Positions 55,728 through 64,000 of a DNA stretch of 64,000 nt are shown one piece after another. The translations under genes were made by a program, and so were the position numbers. This stretch comes from Frankia alni ACN14a (GTDB lineage Bacteria; Actinomycetota; Actinomycetes; Frankiales; Frankiaceae): positions 1 through 64,000 of the forward strand of contig NC_008278.1 in NCBI RefSeq assembly GCF_000058485.1, written 5' to 3'. The notes under the pieces were generated by a model, which worked only from the letters and a program-made list of their open reading frames with translations, was not told where the DNA came from and ran no database searches. Position 1 is the stretch's first letter. Every line of letters begins with the position of its first letter.

Positions 55728-58700
55728 TCAGCCGGACAGCGACGACGGCCGGTCGAGGGTCTCGAACAGGCGGCGCCCGAGATTCGCCGCCGCGACGTTG
55801 CCGCGGTGCAGGTACCGGGCGATGCCGGCCTCCATGCTCTCCGCGGCGTCGTCCTTGCGCCCGGCCCGGTAGAGCACCTCCGCCCGCGACAGCAGCGCGT
55901 GGCCCTGTCCGTCGACGTCGTCGGTGCGCCCGGCGAGGTCGACGGCGGTGTCGGCGAAGCGCAGCGCCTCCGCGTCCCGGCCGCGCAGGGACAGCAGCCG
56001 GGCGTGCACCCCGCACCAGCCGGCCTGGGCGGGTAGCTGGTCGGCCGCGGCGGCGTCCCGGCAGCGGGTCACGTACTTGCCGGCGTCGTCGACCTTGCCG
56101 AGGCGCACCAGCACGTCCGCCAGCGCCGCGGCGCGGTTGGCCAGCAGCGCCCGCTCCCCCATCCGGGACAGGGCCCGGCAACTGCGGCGCAGCTCCCGCT
56201 CGGCGACGGTCAGCTCGTCGGCGAGCAGGGCCACCCGGGCGACGACGAACCCGCCGTGGAGCGGATCGGCCCGCGGGGCCCGCAGGTCGTGGACGATCTC
56301 CTCGGCGGCCTTGAGGTGGATGCGCGCGCCCTCCAGGTCGCCCGACATCGCGGTGAGGACGGCGAGCTGGGCGAGCAGGGCGCGGCGCAGCGCCCGGTCG
56401 TCCCCGGCCGCGTCGAGGGCCTCCCCGGCGCGCGCCAGGCTGCTCGCGACCGGCCGCGGCCCCCAGCTCGTCAGCAGCGTGAGTTCGCGGCGCAGCGACT
56501 GCGCCGCCCGCGGCACCCCGGACTCCTCGGCGTGGCGCACGGCGTTCTCCATCGCCCGCTCGGCCGCGGCGAACTGGCCGGCGGCCAGATAGGCGTTGGC
56601 CTGGCTGCGGCAGGCCAACGCCGCGCCGACGTCGTCGCCGGAGCGGACGAAGTTGGCCAACGACGCGGCGGCCTCGGTCAGCGTGGTGGCGACCAGGCCC
56701 TCCGGGTCGGTGGAGAACAGCACCCGCAGGTGGGCGAGCCGCGCGTGCGCCCGCAGCCCGTCCTCCCCGGCGCGCCGGGCCCGCTCGGTGACCTGGCGCA
56801 GGATGCGTTCGGCGTCGGAGAACCGGCCGAACGAGTACAGCGCCCAGCCGAGGTCGATCTCGGCGCGCAGCCGCAGCGGGTCGGTCTCGGGCAGCAGGGT
56901 GATGGCCCGCTTGAGCAGCTGGGCGGCGCCGGTCTCGTCGCCCTGACGCACCCGGTCGGCGGCCTCGATGAGGCAGGTCGCCGCGGACCGGCCCAGCTCG
57001 ATGGTCTCCGCGTCGCGTTGGCCGATCTCCACTCGGTAGCGGAACGCCTGCTCCAGGTGGTAGCCGACGAGCTCGTCGTGCTCGCCCGGGCCGCCGACCA
57101 GGCGGGCCTGCAGCCAGTGGGCGAACTGCTGGTGCAGGTCGGCGCGGCGGCGCTTGGCGGTGGACTCGTAGGCGCAGTCGCGCAGCAGCACGTGCAGGAA
57201 CCGGAAGGCCTCGACGCCCGGCAGATCCGAGCGGTCGGGGTGGACCAGCTCCTTGCGGACCAGGTTCAGGCAGTGCACGTTGACCATCGACCGCTCGGCC
57301 GGATCGGACAGGTCGATGACGGCGTCGAGGTAGAAACGCTCCCCGACGACGGCGGCACGTTCCAGCACGCGGCGCTCGGGCGGGTCGAGGCGGTCGAGCC
57401 GGGCGGCGAGCAGCGAGGAGATCGTCGGCGGCACCGTCACGTTGCGCAGGCTGCCGGTGGCGATCCACCTGCTGCCCTCCCGGCGCAACAGCCCGTCGTC
57501 GACGAGGGCGGCGACCATCTGCTCGACGAACAGCGGGTTGCCGGCGGCCGAGGTGGTGATCCGGGTGACCAGCGCCGGGTCGAGGTCGTCGGAGCCCATG
57601 AGGCTGCGGATGAGGCGCTGGCAGCGGGCCTCCGTCAGCGGGGCGAGCAGCATCGAGGTGGCGTTGAACTTGCCGCCGCCCCAGTCGCGGCGGTCCTCCA
57701 GCAGCTCCTGGCGGGCCAGGCAGAGCAGCATGATCGGTGCGTCGCGGGACCAGTCGGCGATGTTCTCGATCAGGTCGAGCAGCGTCGGCTCGGCCCAGTG
57801 GACGTCGTCGAACCACAGGATCAGCGGCCGGCGCGCCGCCAGGGCCTGGAAGAACGAGCGGACCGCCCAGAAGCTCTCCTGCGGGCCCAGCTCGGCGCCG
57901 CCGAGCCCCACCAGCGGGGCGAGCGCCTCGACGATCTCGGCGGCCTGCCCGACGCCGTCGAGCAGCTCGCGCAGCCGGCGGCGGCCGTCCGGGGCGGACT
58001 CGTCGGCGGTCAGCCCGGTGGCCTGGCGCACCATCTCCATCAGGGGCCAGTAGGCGATGCCCTCGCCGTAGGACAGGCAGCGGCCGGTGAGGACGGTGGC
58101 CCGGGTGGCCATGGACGTGCAGAACTCGCCGACCATCCGGGACTTGCCGATGCCCGCCGAGCCGAGCACGGTGAACAGGTGGCAGGCGCGTTCCTCGACG
58201 ACCGCCTCGAACGCGTCCTGCAGGCGGCGGCGCTCCCGGTTGCGGCCGATCACCGGCGCGGTGAAGCCGTGGATCTGCGCCCGGCTGCCGGGGCCCGCCG
58301 TCGGGTCGACCAGGCCGGTGAGCCGGTGCACCCGCAGGGGGTCCCGCTTGCCCTGCACGACCAGCGGTCCGAGCGGGGTCACCGTGACGCTGTGGCGGAT
58401 GAACCGGTGGGTGGTGTCGCCGATGAGGATCTCGTCCGGTGGCGCGGCGCTCTCCAGCCGGGCGGCGACGTTGACCGCGTCCCCGGTGACGCCGCCACCG
58501 GCGACGGTGACCTCGCCGGTGTTGATCCCGATCCGCACCCGCAGCCGCAGGCCCCACTTCTCCTGCAGATCGGCGTTGAGCGCCTCCATGGCGGCCCGGA
58601 TGTCCAGCGCCGAGCGCACGGCGCGCAGCGCGTCGTCCTCGTGCAGCACCGGGATGCCGAAGACGGCGAAGACGGCGTCGCCGATGAACTTCTCGACCGA

Positions 58701-58934
58701 GCCGCCGTGGTTGTAGATCACCTCGCGCACGGTGGTGAAGAACCGCCACATCACCTGCTGCAGCGGTTCCGAGTCGATCTTCTCGCCGATGTCCGTCGAC
58801 CGGGCGATGTCCACGAACATGATCGTTACAGTCTTGCGCGCCCCGCTTCCGGCGGTGGGCAGGGGGTTCCCACACCCGGAACAGAAGCGCGCCCGCTCGG
58901 GGTTGTCCTCCGCGCATGTCGGGCACGGCACCAT
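55728..58934 (-). CDS. Class III cyclase - AAA ATPase - TPR regulator
   Basis: A 1068-residue multi-domain regulator. It starts MVPCPTCAEDNPERARFCSG with a zinc ribbon (four cysteines). A class III adenylate/guanylate cyclase domain follows (about 35-200): TIMFVDIARSTDIG and EKFIGDAVFAVFG, with both metal-binding aspartates, and GDAVNVAARLES. An AAA/STAND-type ATPase has P-loop GSAGIGKSRM near 260 and LILWFDDVHWAEP. The C-terminal ~450 residues are helical TPR-like repeats. Such proteins may make cAMP in response to a signal; substrate and signal are unknown. The ATG at 58934 lacks a strong ribosome-binding site. Confidence 0.9.
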   Translation of the reverse strand: MVPCPTCAEDNPERARFCSGCGNPLPTAGSGARKTVTIMFVDIARSTDIGEKIDSEPLQQVMWRFFTTVREVIYNHGGSVEKFIGDAVFAVFGIPVLHEDDALRAVRSALDIRAAMEALNADLQEKWGLRLRVRIGINTGEVTVAGGGVTGDAVNVAARLESAAPPDEILIGDTTHRFIRHSVTVTPLGPLVVQGKRDPLRVHRLTGLVDPTAGPGSRAQIHGFTAPVIGRNRERRRLQDAFEAVVEERACHLFTVLGSAGIGKSRMVGEFCTSMATRATVLTGRCLSYGEGIAYWPLMEMVRQATGLTADESAPDGRRRLRELLDGVGQAAEIVEALAPLVGLGGAELGPQESFWAVRSFFQALAARRPLILWFDDVHWAEPTLLDLIENIADWSRDAPIMLLCLARQELLEDRRDWGGGKFNATSMLLAPLTEARCQRLIRSLMGSDDLDPALVTRITTSAAGNPLFVEQMVAALVDDGLLRREGSRWIATGSLRNVTVPPTISSLLAARLDRLDPPERRVLERAAVVGERFYLDAVIDLSDPAERSMVNVHCLNLVRKELVHPDRSDLPGVEAFRFLHVLLRDCAYESTAKRRRADLHQQFAHWLQARLVGGPGEHDELVGYHLEQAFRYRVEIGQRDAETIELGRSAATCLIEAADRVRQGDETGAAQLLKRAITLLPETDPLRLRAEIDLGWALYSFGRFSDAERILRQVTERARRAGEDGLRAHARLAHLRVLFSTDPEGLVATTLTEAAASLANFVRSGDDVGAALACRSQANAYLAAGQFAAAERAMENAVRHAEESGVPRAAQSLRRELTLLTSWGPRPVASSLARAGEALDAAGDDRALRRALLAQLAVLTAMSGDLEGARIHLKAAEEIVHDLRAPRADPLHGGFVVARVALLADELTVAERELRRSCRALSRMGERALLANRAAALADVLVRLGKVDDAGKYVTRCRDAAAADQLPAQAGWCGVHARLLSLRGRDAEALRFADTAVDLAGRTDDVDGQGHALLSRAEVLYRAGRKDDAAESMEAGIARYLHRGNVAAANLGRRLFETLDRPSSLSG

Positions 58935-59113
58935 GTGCCGGATGGTAGGCCGATCTCGGGCCGGCGCGGTGGGGGATGCGCCTACCCGACGCGTCGGAGG
59001 TGATCCGTCCCACACCGGTGCCACACTTCCGTCCCGTCCGTGCGGTGGGACCGTGGGGCGCGGCGACCGGTCCGGACCGCGGGGGCCGCCGGCCGCCGGG
59101 CGCGATGCCTCGA

Positions 59114-59839
59114 TCATGAGGACAGGTCCCGTCCCACCGCGAACAGCCCCGCGGCCAGGGCAAGGATCCCCCAGCCGACGGCACTCACCAGGGCGGCGGT
59201 CTCGAGTTCGGAGGTCGGCCAGGCCAGCACGCCCAGCGGGGCGGTGACCGGCCCGCGGAAGCGGGTGGCGTCCAGCAGCGGTTCGAACGCGCCGCAGCCG
59301 CCCAGGGCGAGCAGCGCGCCCGTCGACCCGCGCAGCAGGGTGCCGACGCCCACGCCGACGGCGCCCGCCGCGCACACGGTGACGGCGACGACCCCGTAGG
59401 CCGCGGCGACGTCGGCCGGCCGGTCGAGATGCATGCCGGGCCCGCCGTGGCGGACGGCGCCGACGACGAGCCAGCCGGCGAACAGCGCCGCGCTCAGGAC
59501 CAGGCCGACCGCGGCGACGGTGAGGTACTGGGCGATCGTGATCCGGCGGCGCCCCGGAACGGCGAGGAACGCCAGGGCCGCCGTCCGGTGGCGGTACTCC
59601 TGCGCGACGATGAGGACACCGAACGCCATCACCGTGTAGGCGGTGAACAGCCCCGAGCGCGACCGCAGCCCGTTCCAGGCCGCCTGCGCGTTCTGGCCGG
59701 CCCACAGCATCGGCGGCACGTGCAGGATCACCATCGCCGTCAGGGCGACCGGCTGCCAGCGGCTGCTCGCGACCTTGAACAGCTCGGTACGCACCAGCAG
59801 GCCCACCCCGGCCTGTCGTCCGGGCATCTCAGCGGGCAC
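59114..59839 (-). CDS. ABC transporter permease
   Basis: A 241-residue membrane protein with about six hydrophobic segments, for example MVILHVPPMLWAGQ, AVGLVLSAALFAGWLVVGAV and VSAVGWGILALAAGLFAVG. The conserved cytoplasmic loop reads VAQEYRHRTAALAFLAVPGR, typical of ABC-2-type exporters. The start is GTG 59839, 11 bases inside the end of the ATPase gene, so the two are translationally coupled. It pairs with that ATPase as a probable drug or lipid exporter controlled by the upstream MarR regulator. Confidence 0.85.
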   Translation of the reverse strand: MPAEMPGRQAGVGLLVRTELFKVASSRWQPVALTAMVILHVPPMLWAGQNAQAAWNGLRSRSGLFTAYTVMAFGVLIVAQEYRHRTAALAFLAVPGRRRITIAQYLTVAAVGLVLSAALFAGWLVVGAVRHGGPGMHLDRPADVAAAYGVVAVTVCAAGAVGVGVGTLLRGSTGALLALGGCGAFEPLLDATRFRGPVTAPLGVLAWPTSELETAALVSAVGWGILALAAGLFAVGRDLSS

Positions 59840-60704
59840 CCTGCGGTGACACCGCCGGGCCGGGTCCCGCCGACCCGGCGGCGTCGCCGGGGTGGGTCAG
59901 CGCGAAGTAGATCTCCTCCAGGTCTTGGCCGTGCGTGTGCAGTTCGACGAGCGCGATCCCGTGCCGGGCGGCGATCCGGCCGACCTGCTCGGCCGTCCCG
60001 GCAGGCAGCCGCAGCTCGTCGCGCTCGACGCCGCTGGGGACCAGACCCTGCTCCGCGAGCAGGCCGGCCAGGCGCGCCGCCTCGGGGGTGCGCACCTCGA
60101 CGTGCCCGCCGCCCAGCCGGTCCACGGGCGCGTCGAGCACGACGCGACCCCGGCTGATGATCACGATGTGGTCGACGGTCTGGCTGACCTCGGCGAGGAC
60201 GTGGCTGGACAGCAGCGCGGTGCGCCCCTGCGCCGCCCACGACCGCAGGAACCCCCGTAACCACCGGACGCCCTGCGGGTCCAGGCCGCCGGTCGGCTCG
60301 TCGAGGATGAGCAGCGCGGGATCGCCGAGCAGGGCCGCGGCGAGCGCCAGGCGGCCCCGCATACCGAGGGAGAACCCGCCGGTCGGACGGTCCGCGGCGG
60401 CGTCCAGGCCGACCGTCGCCAGGACCTCGTCCACCCGGCGCCGGCCGACGCGCAGCGGCATCGCCAGGGCGCGCAGGTGGTCACGGGCGCTGCGGCCGGG
60501 ATGCGACGCGTTGTCCAGCACCGCGCCGACCCTGCGAGCGGGATGATCGAGGTCACGGTAGGCGCGACCGAACACCAGGGCCGCACCGGAGGTCGGGGCC
60601 ACCAGGCCCAGCAGGGCGCGCAGCGTCGTCGTCTTCCCGGAGCCGTTCGGGCCGAGGAAGCCGGTGACGTCGCCCTCGCGAACCGCGAAGCTGATCGTCC
60701 GCAC
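59829..60704 (-). CDS. ABC transporter ATPase, start codon anomalous
   Basis: A 291-residue ATPase from the first usable start (GTG 60704), with Walker A GPNGSGKTTTLRALL, signature LGMRGRLALAAALL (replacing LSGGQ), Walker B LLILDEPTGGLDP and the switch His in LLSSHVLAE. In the same frame, 19 codons upstream of 60704 still encode typical ATPase N-terminal sequence (VVQVDRLTKRYGSHHA), with no stop codon. A GGGAGG Shine-Dalgarno at 60769-60774 points to codon GTC at 60761-60759, not GTG. The true start is therefore probably 60761, with a G-to-C change or an assembly error. The permease follows. Confidence 0.85.
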   Translation of the reverse strand: MRTISFAVREGDVTGFLGPNGSGKTTTLRALLGLVAPTSGAALVFGRAYRDLDHPARRVGAVLDNASHPGRSARDHLRALAMPLRVGRRRVDEVLATVGLDAAADRPTGGFSLGMRGRLALAAALLGDPALLILDEPTGGLDPQGVRWLRGFLRSWAAQGRTALLSSHVLAEVSQTVDHIVIISRGRVVLDAPVDRLGGGHVEVRTPEAARLAGLLAEQGLVPSGVERDELRLPAGTAEQVGRIAARHGIALVELHTHGQDLEEIYFALTHPGDAAGSAGPGPAVSPQGAR

Positions 60705-60758
60705 GGCGTGGTGCGACCCGTATCGCTTGGTCAGGCGGTCTACCTGGACGACGGCGGT

Positions 60759-60774
60759 GACGGGAGCCTCCCGG
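60759..60774 (-). promoter_or_regulatory. Ribosome-binding site facing a GTC codon
   Basis: On the minus strand GGGAGG (60774-60769) is followed, after about 7 bases, by GTC (60761-60759), the codon where the ABC ATPase N-terminus should begin. A GTG there would give a normal start. Confidence 0.5.
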
Positions 60775-60825
60775 CGGATCGTCCGATCGCGGCGGTCTCT
60801 ACGGTAACCGCTCGCTGCCCCTGCC

Positions 60826-61296
60826 CTACCGTTGGGCTGCCCCGGAACGGGTGGATCCGGGCGGGGCGGGTACGTGCCGCGGGATGGACGCCAGCAGCTC
60901 GACGAGCTGGTTCCGCTGCGCCGCGGTGAGATGCCGGGTGAAGCCGGCCACCGTCTCCGCCCGCCGCCGGCGGCCGACGGCGAGCGCCTCCCGGCCCGCC
61001 GGGGTGAGCGCCAGCAGCACCGCCCGCCGGTCGGTGGGATGCGAGCGGCGCGCCACCAGACCGTCCGACTCCAGACCGTCCACCGTCTCGGTCATCGTCC
61101 GGGGCGCCACCGCGACCGCGTCCGCGAGGTCGCGCAGCCGGCACGGACCGGTGTCCGCAAGCAGCTGCAGGACCTTGAACCGGCGCAGGGTCAGCCCGAC
61201 GCTCGCCCGCAACGCCTCGTCGACCGCGTGCCGCACCTGGTGGCCGGCGGCCAGCAACAGGTTCACGACCTCGTCGCCGGTGTCCGGTGGCGGCAT
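60826..61296 (-). CDS. MarR family transcriptional regulator
   Basis: A 156-residue regulator with a winged helix: LRRFKVLQLLADTGPCRLRD, then LADAVAVAPRTMTETVDGLE, SDGLVARRSHPTDRRAVLLA and LTPAGREAL. It starts at ATG 61296. It is upstream of the ABC exporter pair on the same strand and divergent from the nitroreductase gene. The imperfect palindrome at 61343-61366 in the shared gap is the best operator candidate, so it may control both directions. The ligand is unknown. Confidence 0.92.
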   Translation of the reverse strand: MPPPDTGDEVVNLLLAAGHQVRHAVDEALRASVGLTLRRFKVLQLLADTGPCRLRDLADAVAVAPRTMTETVDGLESDGLVARRSHPTDRRAVLLALTPAGREALAVGRRRRAETVAGFTRHLTAAQRNQLVELLASIPRHVPAPPGSTRSGAAQR

Positions 61297-61342
61297 CCGG
61301 GCGTCCTCCTCGTCTACGGTGGCGGTGGCGTTATCTTAGGCT

Positions 61343-61366
61343 GGTACTCCTCATAGTGAGGGTACC
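61343..61366. promoter_or_regulatory. Candidate MarR operator
   Basis: GGTACTCCTCA (61343-61353) and TGAGGGTACC (61357-61366) form an inverted repeat with one extra base in the left arm and a TAG centre. It lies between the divergent MarR and nitroreductase genes, 21 bases before the latter. Confidence 0.55.
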
Positions 61367-61386
61367 TCGTCAATGAAGGAGTCCCC

Positions 61387-62049
61387 GTGGATGCCCTCGC
61401 CTGCCTCATGACGCGTCGCACCGCGACCCGACTCGTCGAACCCGGGCCGACGACCGAGCAGCTCGCCGTCCTGCTCAGCGCCGCCACCACGGCGCCCGAC
61501 CACAAGATGCTGCGGCCGTGGCGGTTCGTCGTCGTGCGCGGCGACGCGCGCTCCACCCTCGCCGGCGCCATCGCCGCGGCGGCGCAGGCCGTCGGCACCC
61601 TGCCCGAACCGGTCGTGCGCAAGGCCGCCGGCAAGGCCACCCGCTCCCCGGCGCTCATCGCCGTCGTCGCGGCCCGCGTCGAGTCGAAGGTGCCCGTCGC
61701 CGAGCAGGACGCCTCCGCCGCCGCCGCGGCGCAGAACATCTGCCTGGCCGCCCACGCCCTGGGCCTCGCCTCGGCCTGGAAGTCGGTCCCGCTGCCGGAC
61801 AGTGCGCAGGTCCGGGCGGCCTTCGGGCTGGCCGAGGGCGAGGAGCTGGTCGGCTGGGTCGAGCTCGGCACGCAGGCCGAGGCCGTGCCGCTGCCTCCCC
61901 GGCCCGCGGTCCCGCTCGACCAGGTCGCCGCCGAGCTGGCCGTGGACGGGGCCCTGCGGCCCGTCGTCGCGGCCGTCCCCGACCAGGCCGCGGCGACTGC
62001 CGGGGCGGCGCGGCCGATCGGTTCGGCGAGCCCTGGCCCGGTCGGGTAG
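61387..62049 (+). CDS. Nitroreductase family protein
   Basis: A 220-residue flavoenzyme of the YdjA/NfnB-like small nitroreductase group. RRTATRLVEPGPTTEQLAVL with APDHKMLRPWRFVVVRGDAR is the FMN-binding N-terminal part; AAAAAQNICLAAHALGLASA and KSVPLPDSAQVRAAFGL complete the fold. The start GTG 61387 is preceded by GAAGGAG. The next gene, an MFS exporter, begins directly after its stop, so they form an operon that the MarR protein probably controls. The substrate is unknown; a role in detoxification is an inference. Confidence 0.9.
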   Translation: MDALACLMTRRTATRLVEPGPTTEQLAVLLSAATTAPDHKMLRPWRFVVVRGDARSTLAGAIAAAAQAVGTLPEPVVRKAAGKATRSPALIAVVAARVESKVPVAEQDASAAAAAQNICLAAHALGLASAWKSVPLPDSAQVRAAFGLAEGEELVGWVELGTQAEAVPLPPRPAVPLDQVAAELAVDGALRPVVAAVPDQAAATAGAARPIGSASPGPVG

Positions 62050-63537
62050 ATGGCCGCGATCCGCGTGCCGCGCCCCGCCGACCAGCGGACGGTCGTCGCC
62101 GTCGTCTTCGTGGCGACGATGTTTCTCGCGATCATGGACGCGACGATCGTCAACGTGGCGCTGCCGTCGATCGCCACCGATCTGGGAACCGGCACCGACT
62201 CCATCGACACGGTCGTGACCAGCTACCTGGTCAGCCTCGCGGTGGTCATCCCAGCGTCGGGCTGGCTCGCGGACCGTTTCGGCGCCCGGCGGGTCTTCCT
62301 CGCCGCCCTGACCGTGTTCACCGTTGCGTCCGCGCTGTGCGCCACCGCGGGCGACGTCGGGCAGCTCGTCGGCTGGCGGATCCTGCAGGGCGTCGGCGGC
62401 GGCCTGCTCACCCCGGTGGGCACGACGATGCTCTACCGGGTCTACCCGCCGCAGCAGCGCGCCCGCGCGGCCCGCGTCATGATGATCCCGACCGCGGTCG
62501 CCCCGGCGCTCGGCCCGGTGCTCGGCGGCCTGCTCACCGACGGCCTGTCGTGGCACTGGGTGTTCCTCGTCAACGTGCCGCTCGGGCTGGCCACGCTGCT
62601 GTACGGGCTGGTGTTCCTCGCCGACGTCCCCGCGACGGCGGCGCGCGGGTTCGACCTCGTCGGCTTCCTGCTCGCCGCGGGTGGGCTGGCCGGCATCCTG
62701 TACGCCGTGTCGACCGGCCCGTCCCACGGATGGGGATCGCCCGCGGTGCTCCTCACCGGCGCCGCCGGCCTGGTGGCGACCGCCGCGATGATCTACTGGG
62801 AGACGCGGGTGCCGCACCCCGTCCTCGCCCTGGAGATCATGAAGAACCGGATCTTCCGGATGAGCAACCTCGTCATGACCTTCGGCGTGATGGCCTTCAT
62901 GGCCCTGCTCTACCTGGTGCCGCTGCTCGCCCAGGCGATCGAGGGCGCCAGCTCCACCAGGGCCGGGCTCCTGGTCTTTCCCGAGGCCGTCGGCGTCATG
63001 ATCGGTTCGCAGGTCGCCGGCTCGCTCTACCCTCGGATCGGGCCACGGCGACTGCTCGCCGGCGGTCTGGCCGCGGCCGCCGTGACCATCGGGCTGTTCG
63101 CCGCGGTGACCATCTCGGCGTCGCCGTGGACGCTGCGCACGCTGATGTTCCTCGCCGGTTTCGCCATGTCGTTCGTCTTCCTGTCGACCCAGACGGCAGC
63201 CTTCGCGACCATCACCCCGATGCGCACCGGCGACGCCTCGGCGCTGTTCAACGCCCAGCGGCAGCTCGCCTCCGCGTTCGGCGTCGCGCTCGTGGCCACC
63301 GTTCTGGCGCTGCCCGACGCGGGCTCCGCCGCAGCCGGCGCGTTCGCGCGACGTTGGGTCTTCCTCGTCCCCGCGACGCTCGCGTTGGTGGGTGCGGTGC
63401 TTGCGTTGTTCATCCGTGACGCGGATGCCTCCGCGACGATGCGCAGCGTTGCCCAACGGGTTCCCACCTCGCCGGGAACGGGCCCGGACGGCCCAGTTCC
63501 CGCCAAGTTGCCCCGGCGGGAGCGGGAGGCTACCTAA
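62050..63537 (+). CDS. MFS drug:H+ antiporter-2 (EmrB/QacA) transporter
   Basis: The 495-residue product has about 14 membrane segments, the DHA2 pattern. The conserved acidic residue is in MFLAIMDATIVNVALPSIAT, motif A is SGWLADRFGARRVFLAALT, and motif C is APALGPVLGGLLTDGLSWHW. The ATG at 62050 is adjacent to the nitroreductase TAG. The pair probably works as a drug- or metabolite-resistance unit, but the substrate is unknown. The C-terminal tail is short and polar. Confidence 0.95.
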   Translation: MAAIRVPRPADQRTVVAVVFVATMFLAIMDATIVNVALPSIATDLGTGTDSIDTVVTSYLVSLAVVIPASGWLADRFGARRVFLAALTVFTVASALCATAGDVGQLVGWRILQGVGGGLLTPVGTTMLYRVYPPQQRARAARVMMIPTAVAPALGPVLGGLLTDGLSWHWVFLVNVPLGLATLLYGLVFLADVPATAARGFDLVGFLLAAGGLAGILYAVSTGPSHGWGSPAVLLTGAAGLVATAAMIYWETRVPHPVLALEIMKNRIFRMSNLVMTFGVMAFMALLYLVPLLAQAIEGASSTRAGLLVFPEAVGVMIGSQVAGSLYPRIGPRRLLAGGLAAAAVTIGLFAAVTISASPWTLRTLMFLAGFAMSFVFLSTQTAAFATITPMRTGDASALFNAQRQLASAFGVALVATVLALPDAGSAAAGAFARRWVFLVPATLALVGAVLALFIRDADASATMRSVAQRVPTSPGTGPDGPVPAKLPRREREAT

Positions 63538-63614
63538 GCTGGACCGGGGGCCTTGGTCGGCCGGGCCCGAAACCGGGTATGACTCGGCTCCCGACCTGCG
63601 ACGGGAGGTTCGCC

Positions 63615-64000
63615 GTGAGTGGTGCGCAAGCACCGGGACGGCACGGGTCCGCCCGCCCGCGTCCGGGGTACGGCCGTCGGCCGCCACCCCGTTCGAGCTC
63701 GGGTCGGCTCGGTCTGGCCGTGATGGGCGGCCTGCTGCTCGCGGTTGTGGTCGGCTGCTCGGAGTCCTCCGGCTCGACGGGTGAGGGCGTCGCAGCCCGG
63801 TCGGACACCTCGGTCACGGCCAGCCCCTTCCCACCGGACCGGGGCACGTCGGCCGCGTCCACCGCGACCCCGGCGGCTGCCGGGGGCGCCACCGAGACGG
63901 CGAGCGCCGCGCCCGACGGCGTCACGTCCGGCGGTGGTTCGTCCGGCGCGTCCGGGGCTGCGGGCTCGGCTGGGGCCGGGGGCGCGGCTGGTTCTGGAGG
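63615..64000 (+). CDS. Lipoprotein, cut by the window end
   Basis: The first 128 codons of a gene that continues beyond the window. GTG 63615 follows GGGAGGT at a spacing of 6. An Arg/Pro-rich n-region leads to LAVMGGLLLAVVVGCSES, a signal peptide with a VVGC-type lipobox. After the cysteine the sequence is Ser/Thr/Gly/Ala-rich linker with no domain yet. The mature function lies outside the window. Confidence 0.75.
   Translation, partial: MSGAQAPGRHGSARPRPGYGRRPPPRSSSGRLGLAVMGGLLLAVVVGCSESSGSTGEGVAARSDTSVTASPFPPDRGTSAASTATPAAAGGATETASAAPDGVTSGGGSSGASGAAGSAGAGGAAGSG

Overview
The window is very G+C-rich DNA (roughly 70% or more by eye) from an actinobacterium. GTG and TTG starts are common, third codon positions are G/C-saturated, and the replication genes run dnaA, oriC, dnaN, recF, a DciA-like gene, gyrB, gyrA, DUF3566, tRNA-Ile. 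There is no gnd gene between dnaN and recF. Gene order and protein style look most like Frankia or a close relative; this is an inference from sequence character, not from a database match. The window appears to begin just upstream of dnaA, as chromosome records usually do.

Layout. (1) 1-13.1 kb: the replication core. oriC (about 2.03-2.92 kb) is packed with DnaA boxes and has one AT-rich stretch. (2) 13.3-19 kb: an RDD membrane protein; a divergent regulatory group of one PATAN-like protein and two Roadblock/LC7 proteins; a Cys-rich small protein; peptide deformylase; and a low-complexity protein. (3) 19-23.1 kb: a glycosyltransferase, two methyltransferases and a prenyltransferase/cyclase-fold protein, probably a lipid or glycoconjugate pathway. 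(4) 23.4-24.6 kb: ohr with a divergent TetR regulator. (5) 24.65-27.5 kb: a gene-free island of degenerate repeats carrying about 17 DnaA-box-like sites, several of them perfect. (6) 27.5-32.9 kb: a lipoprotein lipase, a DedA protein, an atypical PII protein divergent from a PEBP-family protein, and an SCO6745-like protein. (7) 32.85-44.84 kb: a chromosomal type IV secretion-like locus. A six-gene minus-strand operon encodes a MinD-like ATPase, a pilin-like small membrane protein, a VirB8/TcpC-like protein, a TrbL/VirB6-like channel, an SCO6880-family protein and a VirB4-like ATPase. A facing plus-strand operon encodes an HTH protein, a lipoprotein and an SLT + NlpC/P60 wall hydrolase. A 52-residue membrane protein lies beside them. 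No relaxase or VirD4 coupling protein is visible. (8) 45.2-64 kb: an FAD oxidoreductase, two Ser/Thr kinases with NHL-type sensor domains, pgi, a STAS protein, small hypotheticals, a cyclase-AAA-TPR giant regulator, a MarR/ABC exporter unit divergent from a nitroreductase/MFS pair, and a lipoprotein gene cut by the window end.

The observations I rate highest are the second DnaA-box cluster at 23.4-27.5 kb, the relaxase-less type IV secretion-like locus with unusual P-loops and an AT-rich insert, the PII protein lacking the modifiable T-loop tyrosine, and an ABC ATPase gene whose Shine-Dalgarno points at a GTC codon.
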